Positions 53,873-63,305 of a stretch of DNA of 64,000 bases are shown in pieces (the stretch's first letter is position 1; each line of letters opens with the position of its first letter). The stretch is from Victivallis sp. Marseille-Q1083 (lineage in GTDB: Bacteria > Verrucomicrobiota > Lentisphaeria > Victivallales > Victivallaceae): NCBI RefSeq assembly GCF_903645315.1, contig NZ_CAHJXL010000001.1, positions 2,697,501 to 2,761,500 of the forward strand. Reading direction: 5' to 3'. The notes under the pieces are model-generated. The model saw only the letters and a program-made list of their open reading frames with translations, had not been told where the DNA came from and made no database searches. The translations under genes and the position numbers were made by a program.

Positions 53873-53902
53873 CCTCTTCATCCGGTACACCGGATGAAGA
53901 GG
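53873..53902 (+). terminator. Perfect hairpin after leuA
   Basis: CCTCTTCATCCGG (53873-53885) pairs perfectly with CCGGATGAAGAGG (53890-53902) around a 4-base loop, 8 bases after the leuA stop. There is no T-run after it on the plus strand, so it may be a stabilising or factor-assisted terminator. Confidence 0.6.
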
Positions 53903-54009
53903 CCGACGGCTCAGGCGGCTCTCATATATCATTGAACCGGCTTGATCTTTCGCAAAAAACGTCATCGGCACTTGCAAAAGCGAACGAAGGCGGTTATTCG
54001 TTTACGATC

Positions 54010-54798
54010 ATGAAAAAGACGATTCTGACCCACGGTATGCCGGCGCCGGTGGAAGAAATTGCCGGCGTCTGGAAATTCGAACGGCGGGCCGGTTCGGCGG
54101 CGAGTGCCCATGCGCCGGTCGGCCATACCTTTCATTATATCGACCGCGGTGTGTTCGCGCCGAAGATCAACCATTGCCGTTATGAGTTATGTCCCGGCGA
54201 TCTGGTCTATTACGGCAGCGGGGATCTGGAGGAGGGGCGTTTCCCGGTCGATTTGACGTTTTATTCGGTGGTGTTTTATTCGGAAAGTTTCGAACCGCTG
54301 CCGTTGCAGGGCCGGGTGCTGTCCGGCATGACTGCCTGCCGGGACGATTTCGTTCAGTTGGAACAGGCGTTCCGGGCCGGAGCCGTGCTGGACTGCTTTT
54401 CGGCGCTGTATCGGATTCTGGCGGCAGTACAGCGCTGCCGGTCGGACCGGCACGAGGCGACGCCGACCGAACGCCGCTGGCGGGCGGTGATGAAATACGT
54501 CCGCCAGACGCGGCAATTCCATCCGGATACCGGAATGTTGTGCCGCAAATTCAATATCAGCCGGGCGACGCTGCTGCGCGATTGCCGCCGGAGCACCGGG
54601 TTGCCGCCGGTGCGGTACTTCAAATTATGGCGGCTGGAGGAAGCGTTGGCGCTGTTGCGGTTTTCGGACATGAATGTTTCGGAAGTGGCGGCTTATCTGG
54701 GGTATCGGCGCATCCACGAGTTTTCCCGGGATTTTTCGGCATATTTCGGTCATGCCCCGTCGGCAGAACGCCGCGGCAGTGAGCCGTCGGTGAATTGA
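54010..54798 (+). CDS. AraC-family transcriptional regulator
   Basis: The 262-residue protein has an N-terminal cupin-like sensor (GHTFHYIDRGVFAPKINHCR, CPGDLVYYGSGDLEEG) and a C-terminal double HTH (CRKFNISRATLLRDCRRSTG, ALLRFSDMNVSEVAAYLGYR, FSRDFSAYFGHAP). I chose ATG 54010; a TTG at 53932 would add 26 residues without family likeness, but no strong ribosome site marks either. The target is unknown; it is followed by a terminator and faces the GH9 gene, a possible target. Confidence 0.85.
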   Translation: MKKTILTHGMPAPVEEIAGVWKFERRAGSAASAHAPVGHTFHYIDRGVFAPKINHCRYELCPGDLVYYGSGDLEEGRFPVDLTFYSVVFYSESFEPLPLQGRVLSGMTACRDDFVQLEQAFRAGAVLDCFSALYRILAAVQRCRSDRHEATPTERRWRAVMKYVRQTRQFHPDTGMLCRKFNISRATLLRDCRRSTGLPPVRYFKLWRLEEALALLRFSDMNVSEVAAYLGYRRIHEFSRDFSAYFGHAPSAERRGSEPSVN

Positions 54799-55001
54799 CC
54801 AGATGATGGGAAAAAAAAGATATATTCAGCCGGCTGTCAAGGCTGGAAAGTTTGTCGCTTGCCGCTTCAAAGTGCCTTGGGCGAGGAGGTTGAAGACCAA
54901 TGAGCACAGTGAAGAAAATGAAGAATAAGGCAAAATACCTATTGCGTTGTTCCAGGTTATTTGTGCTTGTCTGTGAAGTCATGGCTGATCATCATGACGA
55001 T

Positions 55002-55054
55002 GGCCGCGTATTCCGATCCCGGCCTTTGGCCAAATCGGGAACGCGGCCTTTTCT
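55002..55054 (+). terminator. Terminator after the AraC gene
   Basis: GGCCGCGT (55002-55009) pairs with ACGCGGCC (55041-55048), with further imperfect pairing inside, and is followed by TTTTCT. The 371-base gap 54799-55169 otherwise shows no convincing gene. Confidence 0.65.
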
Positions 55055-55169
55055 ACAGTGCGCCCGGTGACCCGGCGGCCGGTTTTGCCCGGCCGGCGAA
55101 ATTTCCGTCGCGTTTCAGGCGGAAACGGGAAGCTGGAGGCTCGATTGTCCGAAAGCGCTGCACTGCCGC

Positions 55170-57809
55170 TCAGGGCAGGTAGATGTGACCCGGTAATTGC
55201 GCCGGGTCGCGAACCGGTTGGAGGTCTTTCCAGTCCGGCGGCGGTTTCCAGCCCGGTTTCAGCAAGGCGCCGTATGCCGCCGCCGCCGGCGCCATCGTTT
55301 CCCAGACGGTGAATTCGTTTTCATCGACGGCGTAATCTTCCAGGTTGGCATGGCGGCGCCAGACCGGCAGATTGGCCGCCAGCCAGGCGGCGGTGTCGTC
55401 GCGCGACATTTCACGGCCGCCGCTGATCTGGTGCGGCATCAGCGAAAGGTGACAGCCTTTGAAATTGTGGTCGCTGCGCGGATCGTAATTGAGCATATAG
55501 ATCATATTGAGCGCGTTGTAGTGAACCCGGCCGGTGAACCCGTAGATGGTCAGACCGGGCATCGGGTCGACGAGCGTTTCGCTCATCACCTGATTCGGCA
55601 GCGACAGCAGGCGGATCGGATAAACCCGGCCGAGGCCGGTAGTCAGGCTGCGTCCCATCGGATTGGCGCCCAGCATCCAGTCGACGAGCAACAGCGCCGC
55701 ATCGCGGTATTTGGGATCGTCGGTGGTGCGCCAGGCCATGATGAAAGCGCTGCCTTTGAACAGCGGCAGCCCGTAGCCCCAGCCCAGATTGAGGAAAAAG
55801 CCGTGGTCGAGCGGCCAGTTGACATTCCGGTAAGCCAGTTCCTCCTGGCTTTTCAGATATTTGTCGGCGGCTTGCCGGACTTGAATCCGGTAGCGGGTGG
55901 TGTAGGAGAAGAACGCTCTTTCGTCCTCCGCCAGCTCGCTCAGATAGTAAGCCGGTCTGGTATTGAGGCAGACGTTGAGCGCCGCTTTGAAGTTTTTTTC
56001 GTTCACATAAGGTTCATAGCGTTCTTCGCCGGTGGTCAGAAACAGATTCAGCGCCGCTTTGAACAACAACTGTCCCGGCAATTCCTCCGGTTCCCGGTAA
56101 GTGAGTTTGCCGAGCTTGGGGTGTTCGAAATGGACGACCTGGCGGTTGGCCGGATCGAGCGCATAGTCGAACGCCCGGCGGGCCGAGGCCAGAAAGAGTT
56201 CGGCCTGTTCCGTCGCGCCGCAATGCCGGTAGGCTCTGGCGAGTTTGGCGGCATAGGCGGCATATTCCAGGCTGCTTTCGCAGGTGGGCTGGGCCAGATA
56301 ATAGCGTTGGGTATCGGTAACCGGATCGGGATTTTTCGGGTGGCTGGTCGCTTCCAGCCAGCAGCCGACGCCGCCGGCGTCGTTCTGGGCGCGCCGCCAG
56401 ACATCGACGCCCCAGGCGGCTTCGTCGATGATGTCCGGAATTCCGTTGCCGGATTCCGGCAGATCCAGTTGATGGTCGGAGAAATTCTCCGGAAACAGCA
56501 GATAGACGCTCAGCAGAGCGTCCACCACGGCGAAGTGATAGGGGCGCCGGTCGAAATCACCGGCATCCCACCAGCCGCCGTAGACGTCCGGCAGCGCTTC
56601 GTCAGTGGCGGTGGCGGCGACCATCTCGAACGGCGTCAGCTTGACAGCTTCGCCGGCGGCATTGGTGATGCAGCCGGATTTGACCGAGTACTGCAGGTCG
56701 TTCGGGGCGAAATGGCCGCGCCAGGAAATTTTGTGATCCGCCCCGATCGGCCACTGGGTGTGCTCGGTGGTTTTGGCGATGCCGCTGCGCTGCTGAAAGA
56801 GTCCCCGCGTCTGCACGTAAAACGCCCGGCCGATCGCGTCGTCGCCGATGATGAACTCCCAGGAACGGCCGATGCCCGGAATCTGCAGATAATAGCGGCC
56901 CGGCGTCTGCCAGTCGGAAAAATCCATTTCCAGGACTTCTTCCCCGATCAACGGCACCAGCTTATCGTCTTTCCGCGTATATTGTTCTTCGGAGCGCAGT
57001 GCCAACCGGCCGGTATAGACGACCGCGTCGTTTTCGGCGTTGCGGAGGTGAAATTCCCGGTCGACCCATTGCCGGGTCGGCATCGGCCCCAGCGTTCCGA
57101 GCCACAGGCCGAAGTAACCGTATTTCCGGCCGGCTTCGGCAGCATAGCCGACCTGGTTGACTTTGATGGCTCTCGACAGCGTTCGGGTATCGTCATAGGT
57201 GAATTCGGCGGACAATTGGTCCGGGGTAGTTACCTTGACCCGGGCGCGGTCGGGCAGCGGTTGGGCCAGTTTGAGATAGGCGAAATGGACCAATTCGGCA
57301 TTTCTGGTGATCTGGCAGCCCGGATCGACGGCTTTTTTTAGCCGCATCAAGCCGTTGGCATTGAGCCAGTAACCATTTTCGGCAATCGCCATGGGCTGAT
57401 CGTTGACGGTAATCGTGAAATAATCGGCCTTTTCAAATTTGTCGCGAATTTGCGGGTGGTACTCGGCGGCGAGTTCGCAGCCGGCGAAGTTGTAGAGAAA
57501 CTGGTACGACCACAACGGCAGCGAACCGGCCGCCAGATAACGGTCGGCCAGTTTCAGGCGTTCGCCGTAGGCGGCATGGACCCGCTCGGTCAGAAAATCG
57601 GCGAAATCGCCGGCGACGACCAGATATTGATCGGAAAGCGGGAAAATTTGCAGTTTGCCGCTTGACCAGTCGAGCGGTTGGCTTTCCGGTTGGCGCTTGA
57701 GATCCAGAATGCTTTTGAGTTCCCGGGCGTAGCCGGAAAACAACACCATAACCACCGCCGCCAGAACGAATACCAGCAATATTCTGGTCATTCGCTGCAA
57801 TTGTTTCAT
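55170..57809 (-). CDS. Membrane-anchored GH9 glucanase with N-terminal Ig-like domain
   Basis: The product has 879 residues. An N-terminal membrane anchor (about 8-28, uncleaved signal) is followed by a large N-terminal region with a CelD-type Ig-like domain (IKVNQVGYAAEAGRKYGYFG at about 233-252), then the GH9 barrel. The nucleophile-base motif YGGWWDAGDFDRRPYHF carries the two catalytic Asp, and VDENEFTVWETMAPAAAAYG near the C terminus has the acid Glu. The LDHGFFLNLGWGYGLPL block is also typical. It probably cleaves beta-1,4-glucans on the cell surface. ATG 57809 follows AGGAGA. It is a single-gene unit. Confidence 0.9.
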   Translation of the reverse strand: MKQLQRMTRILLVFVLAAVVMVLFSGYARELKSILDLKRQPESQPLDWSSGKLQIFPLSDQYLVVAGDFADFLTERVHAAYGERLKLADRYLAAGSLPLWSYQFLYNFAGCELAAEYHPQIRDKFEKADYFTITVNDQPMAIAENGYWLNANGLMRLKKAVDPGCQITRNAELVHFAYLKLAQPLPDRARVKVTTPDQLSAEFTYDDTRTLSRAIKVNQVGYAAEAGRKYGYFGLWLGTLGPMPTRQWVDREFHLRNAENDAVVYTGRLALRSEEQYTRKDDKLVPLIGEEVLEMDFSDWQTPGRYYLQIPGIGRSWEFIIGDDAIGRAFYVQTRGLFQQRSGIAKTTEHTQWPIGADHKISWRGHFAPNDLQYSVKSGCITNAAGEAVKLTPFEMVAATATDEALPDVYGGWWDAGDFDRRPYHFAVVDALLSVYLLFPENFSDHQLDLPESGNGIPDIIDEAAWGVDVWRRAQNDAGGVGCWLEATSHPKNPDPVTDTQRYYLAQPTCESSLEYAAYAAKLARAYRHCGATEQAELFLASARRAFDYALDPANRQVVHFEHPKLGKLTYREPEELPGQLLFKAALNLFLTTGEERYEPYVNEKNFKAALNVCLNTRPAYYLSELAEDERAFFSYTTRYRIQVRQAADKYLKSQEELAYRNVNWPLDHGFFLNLGWGYGLPLFKGSAFIMAWRTTDDPKYRDAALLLVDWMLGANPMGRSLTTGLGRVYPIRLLSLPNQVMSETLVDPMPGLTIYGFTGRVHYNALNMIYMLNYDPRSDHNFKGCHLSLMPHQISGGREMSRDDTAAWLAANLPVWRRHANLEDYAVDENEFTVWETMAPAAAAYGALLKPGWKPPPDWKDLQPVRDPAQLPGHIYLP

Positions 57810-57972
57810 CGAAATCTCCTGAACTAAAAGGGTAAACAACGGAATTTAGAGGTCCGCAACAGACTTTTCAACTGTTGGACAATAATTTATTGCGAAATGT
57901 TGTCGGGGAATTATATTATGGAACCGTTGCCGGCTGAATCGGAGCGGTGAAAGGAAGAGGCGCTGCCGGACA

Positions 57973-59232
57973 ATGAAAGTGATGCAGATTATCCGCCGCA
58001 TTCGATTTGCCGAGTGGGGCGGGACGGAAAATGTCGTCTGGAATTCCAGCCGTGAACTGCTCGCCAACGGCATCGACACCGAAATTCTGGCGACCAACGC
58101 GCTGGGCGGCGAGGCGTTTGAGCAACGCGAGGGACTGACGATCCGCCGTTTCGACTGTTTTTACCCCTATTTCCCGCTCTCGGCGGGGCGTCGCCGGATG
58201 CTGGACAAAAAGGGCGGCAATCCGGTTTGCTTCGGCATGGCCGATTACCTGCGCCGGCAGCGATTCGATTTGATCCATACCCACAATGCCGGCCGGTTGG
58301 CGGAGCTGGCGGCCGGCGCCGCCCGGCGGCGGGGGGTGCCGCTGGTCGTTTCGCTGCACGGCGGCTGCTTCGACATTCCGGAGCAGGAAAAGGCTGAGAT
58401 GTTGCGGCCGCTGCGTCATACCTTCAGTTACGGCGGCGCCATTGAGCGGCTGTTGCGTTTGCGTTGCGATTATCTGGCACAGGCGGCCGGCGTCATCTGT
58501 GTCGGCGCCAACGAGGAGGCGGAGCTGCGCCGTCGTTATCCGGATAAATTGATCCGCTTTTTGCCGAACGGCGTCGACGTGGACAAATTCGCCCGTCCGG
58601 CGGCGTTCGACTGGCATCGGGAGCTGAAACTGGAGGATGGCGTCAGGATTCTGTTGAATGTTTCCCGGATCGATTACCAGAAAAATCAGAAACTGCTGGT
58701 GCGGCTGCTGGCGGAGTTGAAGGCGCGCGGCGACCGGGTTCATCTGCTGCTGATCGGTCCGGTGACGGCCGAATGGTACGGCCGGGAATTGCTCGCATTG
58801 GCGGAATCGCTGCAGGTGAGGAAGCAACTGACGCTGGTTCCCGGATTGCCGCCGGATGACGAACGGCTGGCCGCGGCTTACCAGCAGGCGGAGGTTTTTC
58901 TGCTGCCGTCGCTGCACGAACCGTTCGGCATCGTTGTGCTGGAAGCATGGAGTGCCGGAGTACCGGTGCTGGCGGCCCGGGTAGGCGGCTTGCGTTACTT
59001 GGTCGAAGATGGCAAAACCGGCCTGCAGTTCGATCCGGAAGCGTTGCCGTCGCTGTTGGCGGCTTACGATGCCTTGCCGCCGCTTCGAATGCAGCTCGGT
59101 CGGAATGCCCGGGCGGAAGTGGCGGCCCGTTACGGCTGGCCGGTGATCGGCCGCCAGTTGGCGGAATTCTACCGCGAAGTGATCGCGTATTACAATCACC
59201 GGGATTTAAGGAACGGTAAAAGTTCTGAATAG
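57973..59232 (+). CDS. Glycosyltransferase family 4 protein
   Basis: The 419-residue GT-B glycosyltransferase has an N-terminal acceptor half with VMQIIRRIRFAEWGGTENVV and LIHTHNAGRLAELAAG, and a C-terminal donor half with FLPNGVDVDKFA, ILLNVSRIDYQKNQKLLVRL and the E-x7-E motif in HEPFGIVVLEAWSAGVPVLA. Sugar and acceptor are unknown; polysaccharide or lipid glycan synthesis is likely. Single gene, divergent from the GH9 gene. Confidence 0.9.
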   Translation: MKVMQIIRRIRFAEWGGTENVVWNSSRELLANGIDTEILATNALGGEAFEQREGLTIRRFDCFYPYFPLSAGRRRMLDKKGGNPVCFGMADYLRRQRFDLIHTHNAGRLAELAAGAARRRGVPLVVSLHGGCFDIPEQEKAEMLRPLRHTFSYGGAIERLLRLRCDYLAQAAGVICVGANEEAELRRRYPDKLIRFLPNGVDVDKFARPAAFDWHRELKLEDGVRILLNVSRIDYQKNQKLLVRLLAELKARGDRVHLLLIGPVTAEWYGRELLALAESLQVRKQLTLVPGLPPDDERLAAAYQQAEVFLLPSLHEPFGIVVLEAWSAGVPVLAARVGGLRYLVEDGKTGLQFDPEALPSLLAAYDALPPLRMQLGRNARAEVAARYGWPVIGRQLAEFYREVIAYYNHRDLRNGKSSE

Positions 59233-59319
59233 GAAAAGACGTGTTCTATGATTTTTCCACCGCCAGGAAATCGGTCGCCGCGGCCCGTCCTGGCGAAGGC
59301 TGCTTTTACAGGGTAAACG

Positions 59320-59338
59320 CCGGCCCAGCCGGTTTTTA
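59320..59338 (+). terminator. Short terminator after the glycosyltransferase gene
   Basis: CCGGC (59320-59324) and GCCGG (59328-59332) form a short stem followed by TTTTT. A second, larger dyad CGCCAGGA/TCCTGGCG lies just before it (about 59263-59295). Confidence 0.55.
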
Positions 59339-59464
59339 TCGAAGGACCATGGCCCGGAATGTATCAGCGAAATAGATGATATATTCGAATGCATCTTTCG
59401 AAACGATCATTATGAATAAAGGCGGTGAATTGAGAAAATTTAAACAACAGTGGCAGTGAGAATC

Positions 59465-60421
59465 ATGCAGAAAAAAATCTATATGAAACTTGGTTTCCCA
59501 GAGATATGGAACGTTTCAGGCTGCCAGTCCATTAATTCGCTGTATTCGAAAGCAGAACGAACCGGAATCTATTTACTGGAATTTCCCGATGGTAGCTACT
59601 ATGTCGGCCAAGCCCGGAACATAGTTCGGCGTTTTGCCGAACACCGCAGAAATTTCGGAGAAATTTCCGGTTTTTCGTTTATGCAAGTCGCACCGGATCT
59701 TTTGAATAAGACGGAACGGGACTGTATTGGAGCGTTGGAACATAAATGTTCTTTGCGGAATATATTGTTTGTCAGTTCTCCGGTCTGCAATTCTAATTTG
59801 GATTCTGTCGTGTCTCCTGATCAACAAATCCAGTGGTTATCAACCTTTCGCCAACAGGCCACTAGCAGAGTACGAACGGAAAATAACGAATTGCGGAGAA
59901 AATATGTCGCCCGATTTCAAAGATTGGAAGCGGATGAGGCATTTGCACGTCTCTCTCTGCCGGTCATGCAAAAATATGTCAGGTATTGTATTCTGGAACC
60001 ATATCGTACCGAGATTTCTTTTTGGGGATGTTCCTGCCTGCCAAAGTGTAACAATCCGAATGTGCAAATCCACTCCAGAATTAATATCTACTGGCAAGAG
60101 GTTCTTTATGTCGGGATTAACATATTTTTACGTACTCCAGTTTATGGTTTTTATGTGACCAAATCAAAATTAACCCAGAAAGATATTGCTCGTTTTCAGA
60201 AAGAATGTCTGACATTTGAACTTTACGATATTGCTCATCAGCATGGAGGAGTGGATCAGTGCCATCTTTGCGTGTATACCTTAACAGATGCCTTGTGGCT
60301 GCTCAATGATCCGGCTTTCTTACGTGCGTCAAAGACATTCAATCTATCCAACATGCGAAAAGGGACGTTGGTGTATTCCCGATGCCATTGCATGGACTTG
60401 GCCGATTGTCTTTTATCCTAA
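59465..60421 (+). CDS. GIY-YIG nuclease domain protein with Cys-rich C terminus
   Basis: The product has 318 residues. A GIY-YIG domain at about 33-95 is visible: TGIYLLEFPDGSYYVGQARN followed by IVRRFAEHRR and the catalytic Glu position in KTERDCIGALE. The C-terminal 200 residues are unrecognised and carry Cys clusters (CSCLPKC, QCHLC, SRCHC) suggestive of metal binding. The gene is markedly AT-richer than its neighbours and stands alone, which suggests recent transfer. It could be a homing-type or anti-phage nuclease. ATG 59465 was chosen over a GTG at 59450. Confidence 0.75.
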   Translation: MQKKIYMKLGFPEIWNVSGCQSINSLYSKAERTGIYLLEFPDGSYYVGQARNIVRRFAEHRRNFGEISGFSFMQVAPDLLNKTERDCIGALEHKCSLRNILFVSSPVCNSNLDSVVSPDQQIQWLSTFRQQATSRVRTENNELRRKYVARFQRLEADEAFARLSLPVMQKYVRYCILEPYRTEISFWGCSCLPKCNNPNVQIHSRINIYWQEVLYVGINIFLRTPVYGFYVTKSKLTQKDIARFQKECLTFELYDIAHQHGGVDQCHLCVYTLTDALWLLNDPAFLRASKTFNLSNMRKGTLVYSRCHCMDLADCLLS

Positions 60422-60598
60422 GATTGTGTTCACACGACAGAATTTATCAACTGTCGATGTCGATGCCAATCACTTGGTTGGCATGAAGCCGTCCTGCCAG
60501 CGTATTGCCAATTGGAGCCTGCTGGTTCATGAAAATCGCCGATTGAATTTCAAGTGATCCAAATTGCGGGATTATCCTGCGGGTTCTGCTGATGATCG

Positions 60599-61102
60599 TT
60601 ATGGTACCTCGTTGGAGGCCGGGCCGGCCGGCGGATATTCATAATCGATGAATTCACCGGCGAAACAGTCGCTCTTCCTGTGCCGGATTGCCCGGAAGCC
60701 GACTCGTTCGTACATTCGTTGTGCCGGGACCAGCAGAGCGTTTGTGGTTACGATGATTTTGCGGACATCCAATCGGGAGATGCGATTGACCGCTTCCTGA
60801 AGTTGCAGTTTTCCATAACCATGGCTTTGGTGTTTGGCGGCAATGCAATTGTGGCCGATTGCCACATGGGCCGGCCGGTGTCTCGGATCCCATGACGCAA
60901 ACCCGGCTGCTTCTCCGGCGAAAGTGGTGATGAAACCGCATTGATCGGCAATATGCGGGTTGTCGAAGAAAAAATTGTCGAATTCCCGCCAATCGGCACT
61001 CCAGTATCTGGCGCATCGACAATCGAAGGAATACGCGTCGGACAATAAGGCAAAAAGAGTTCCACGCGGAAAATCACTTACTTTTCTGAAGACGGGATTC
61101 AT
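60599..61102 (-). CDS. GNAT-family N-acetyltransferase
   Basis: The 167-residue protein has the GNAT fold: FRKVSDFPRGTLFALLSDAY, then AGFASWDPRHRPAHVAIGHN, the acetyl-CoA motif region (HQSHGYGKLQLQEAVNRI) and PAQRMYERVGFRAIR. The target is unknown. I chose ATG 61102 because the family begins there; a longer frame runs back through the tRNA-Gln gene and an upstream M at 61138 adds 12 residues of no family likeness. Confidence 0.88.
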   Translation of the reverse strand: MNPVFRKVSDFPRGTLFALLSDAYSFDCRCARYWSADWREFDNFFFDNPHIADQCGFITTFAGEAAGFASWDPRHRPAHVAIGHNCIAAKHQSHGYGKLQLQEAVNRISRLDVRKIIVTTNALLVPAQRMYERVGFRAIRHRKSDCFAGEFIDYEYPPAGPASNEVP

Positions 61103-61251
61103 CAGCGCTTCCGATGTTTTTTTGAGCACTATGATCATTTTGCTTTCGAATATAGAGGCGGACTTGTCCTGGCGGTTTGCTCTTGCTGCGATACTTGGGA
61201 TAAAACGGCAATCAAATCCACAATAGCTGCGTTCGCTGTCCGGATGGCCAA

Positions 61252-61325
61252 TGGCAACCCCGCCAGGATTCGAACCTGAGCTAAATGGACCAAAACCACT
61301 TGTGCTGCCATTACACCACGGGGTT
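61252..61325 (-). tRNA. tRNA-Gln (anticodon TTG)
   Basis: A 74-base cloverleaf reads on the minus strand: acceptor AACCCCG pairs with CGGGGTT, T-arm TCAGG-TTCGAAT-CCTGG, anticodon loop TTTTGGT giving TTG, and an encoded CCA at the 3' end. It lies between the GNAT gene and the DUF368 gene. Confidence 0.93.
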
Positions 61326-61459
61326 GGCATAGAATGTAATCTCTTTTTTTATTTTTTCCATTCTAAATCCGAAAAAATCGGGTTTTTTTGCGTTTCGATG
61401 TTATATTGATATTTTTGAAATTTTGTAATGGAATGAATCGGGAAAACAAAGGATTGCGG

Positions 61460-62509
61460 ATGAAGGTAACGCGGCAGAATAAGACAACAGAACGGGCGGA
61501 ACAAAACGGTTGGAAAAATGATTTGAAGGTCGTCGGGACCGGTTTCGCGATGGGAACTGCCAACGTCATTCCCGGCGTTTCCGGCGGAACGATGGCCTTC
61601 ATCCTCGGTATTTTCGAACAATTGATCGGCTCCATCAAGCAGGTCGCTTCGGTGGAAACCTTCCGGATGGTCTGCAGATTGCAGTTCCGCAAAATGTACG
61701 AGACCTTGCCGTGGCGTTTCCTGCTGGCGCTGGCCGTTGGCGTGGTGCTGGCGATGGCGACGACCGCCAAATTGTGCATTTATCTGTTGGAGTTTCACCG
61801 GGAAGCGACCTTCGCCGCCTTTTTCGGGCTGGTGCTGGCATCGGTTTTTTCGGTGTTCCGGGAGGTGACTTGCTGGAGCCTGTCGCGTTGGATTTTTCTG
61901 GCAATCGGCGCTCTGACGGCTTATCTGATTGTCACGCTGGTGCCGGTGGAGACGCCGAATGTCTGGTGGGTCACTTTCCTCTGCGGCATCATCGTCATCT
62001 GTGCGATGATTCTGCCGGGAATTTCCGGCTCGTTCCTGCTGCTGGTGCTGGGGCAGTATAATTATGTCTGGGGGGCGGTCGCCAATCTGGCCGGATTGAA
62101 ATTCGCCTGGGCGGATATCAAGACGATCTTCTGGCTGGCGGCCGGCTGTGCGATCGGCCTGGGCTCTTTCGTCTATCTGTTGAATTATCTGTTCAAAAAA
62201 TTTCATGACCTGACGATCGTCACGCTGATCGGTTTTATGATCGGTTCGCTGTGGCGGCTCTGGCCGTGGCAGCAGGTGATGGAGGCGGCGGTTAAAACCG
62301 CCGAAGGCAAAGTCCTGCTGGCGCTGCCGGCGCAGCAGGCCCAACTGGACGCCTTGCTGGCTGCCGGCGGCAAAATGGAGCCGACCGTCGTCGGCAATAT
62401 TCTGCCGGCGTCATTTCAGGCGGCGCTCTGGCCGGTTGTTTTTGCGGTGCTCGGATTTGCATTGGTTTTCGGGTTGGATTATATTGCTGCCCGTAAAGCG
62501 AAGGAATAA
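61460..62509 (+). CDS. DUF368 polyprenyl-phosphate transporter
   Basis: The 349-residue membrane protein has about eight hydrophobic segments and the family signature GTANVIPGVSGGTMAFILGI near the N terminus, repeated in inverted-topology style by MILPGISGSFLLLVLGQYNY. DUF368 proteins (PopT) recycle undecaprenyl phosphate across the inner membrane. ATG 61460 follows AAAGGA. It is followed 7 bases later by lgt, so both envelope genes are probably cotranscribed. Confidence 0.9.
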   Translation: MKVTRQNKTTERAEQNGWKNDLKVVGTGFAMGTANVIPGVSGGTMAFILGIFEQLIGSIKQVASVETFRMVCRLQFRKMYETLPWRFLLALAVGVVLAMATTAKLCIYLLEFHREATFAAFFGLVLASVFSVFREVTCWSLSRWIFLAIGALTAYLIVTLVPVETPNVWWVTFLCGIIVICAMILPGISGSFLLLVLGQYNYVWGAVANLAGLKFAWADIKTIFWLAAGCAIGLGSFVYLLNYLFKKFHDLTIVTLIGFMIGSLWRLWPWQQVMEAAVKTAEGKVLLALPAQQAQLDALLAAGGKMEPTVVGNILPASFQAALWPVVFAVLGFALVFGLDYIAARKAKE

Positions 62510-62516
62510 AAAAGTT

Positions 62517-63305
62517 ATGGATCCCATTTGTTTTCAGATCGGTTCGTTTGAAATCCGCTGGTATGGGGTTTTGGCGGCGCTGGGTTTTCTGGTGGCCACC
62601 TACCTGGTCAATCTCAATCGCCGTTATGCCAGAATGAATTCCGATCAGGCCACTTCGCTGGTGTTTTTCGCGGTGATCGCCGGGATTGTCGGCGCCCGGA
62701 TTTTTTTCGTCGTGCTGAACTTCGAACAATACCGTCAGCAATTGTGGAAGATCGTCCGGATTGATGAGGGCGGCCTGGTGTTCTACGGCGGTTTTTTTCT
62801 GGCGCTGATGACGGTGATTCTGTATTGCCGCTGGCATAAAATCAGCATGGTCGCGACGATGGACGTGCTGGCGCCGGCGCTGGCGGCCGGCCACGCTTTC
62901 GGCCGGATCGGCTGCTTCCTGAACGGCTGCTGCTTCGGCAAGCCGACCGATTCCTTTCTCGGCTGCGTCTATCCGGTCGGCTCGGCGCCGTTCCTGCGTT
63001 ACGGCGCACTGGCGCTTCATCCGGTGCAATTGTACGAAGTCGCGGCCAATGTGCTGTTGTTCATCCTGCTCTTTTACCTGGTGCGCCGGGCCCGGACCGG
63101 GATAGCGATGTCCACCTATATCGTCGCTTACGGTTCGTTGCGGTTCGTCGATGAATTTTTCCGCGGCGACCATCCGGCCAGGGAATTGATGTTCGGCGTG
63201 TTGACGCCGGCGCAGGTGATTGGACTGCTGCTGGTGCCGCTCGGCATTCTGTTGTTAATTTTCTTTCTGAAGCATGACCAGAAAATTACTGAAACTCAAG
63301 ATTGA
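62517..63305 (+). CDS. lgt: Prolipoprotein diacylglyceryl transferase
   Basis: The 262-residue inner-membrane enzyme attaches diacylglycerol to the lipobox Cys of prolipoproteins. The Lgt signature HAFGRIGCFLNGCCFGKP is present with its essential Arg, and the N-terminal RWYGVLAALGF and the C-terminal LRFVDEFFRGDHP are typical. Several lipoproteins in this window would be its substrates. The end overlaps the next gene by 32 bases. Confidence 0.95.
   Translation: MDPICFQIGSFEIRWYGVLAALGFLVATYLVNLNRRYARMNSDQATSLVFFAVIAGIVGARIFFVVLNFEQYRQQLWKIVRIDEGGLVFYGGFFLALMTVILYCRWHKISMVATMDVLAPALAAGHAFGRIGCFLNGCCFGKPTDSFLGCVYPVGSAPFLRYGALALHPVQLYEVAANVLLFILLFYLVRRARTGIAMSTYIVAYGSLRFVDEFFRGDHPARELMFGVLTPAQVIGLLLVPLGILLLIFFLKHDQKITETQD

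Noticed and set aside
53932-54009. Upstream TTG start for the AraC gene
   Set aside because: No ribosome site and no family similarity in the extra 26 residues; ATG 54010 kept, though with only moderate certainty.
54900-55070. 56-codon frame behind GAGGAGG in the gap after the AraC gene
   Set aside because: The ribosome site is good, but the frame runs across a terminator hairpin (55002-55054) and the peptide has no family or membrane features.
61103-61330. N-terminal extension of the GNAT gene
   Set aside because: The extra codons are the minus-strand reading of the tRNA-Gln gene and its flank; the GNAT family starts at 61102.
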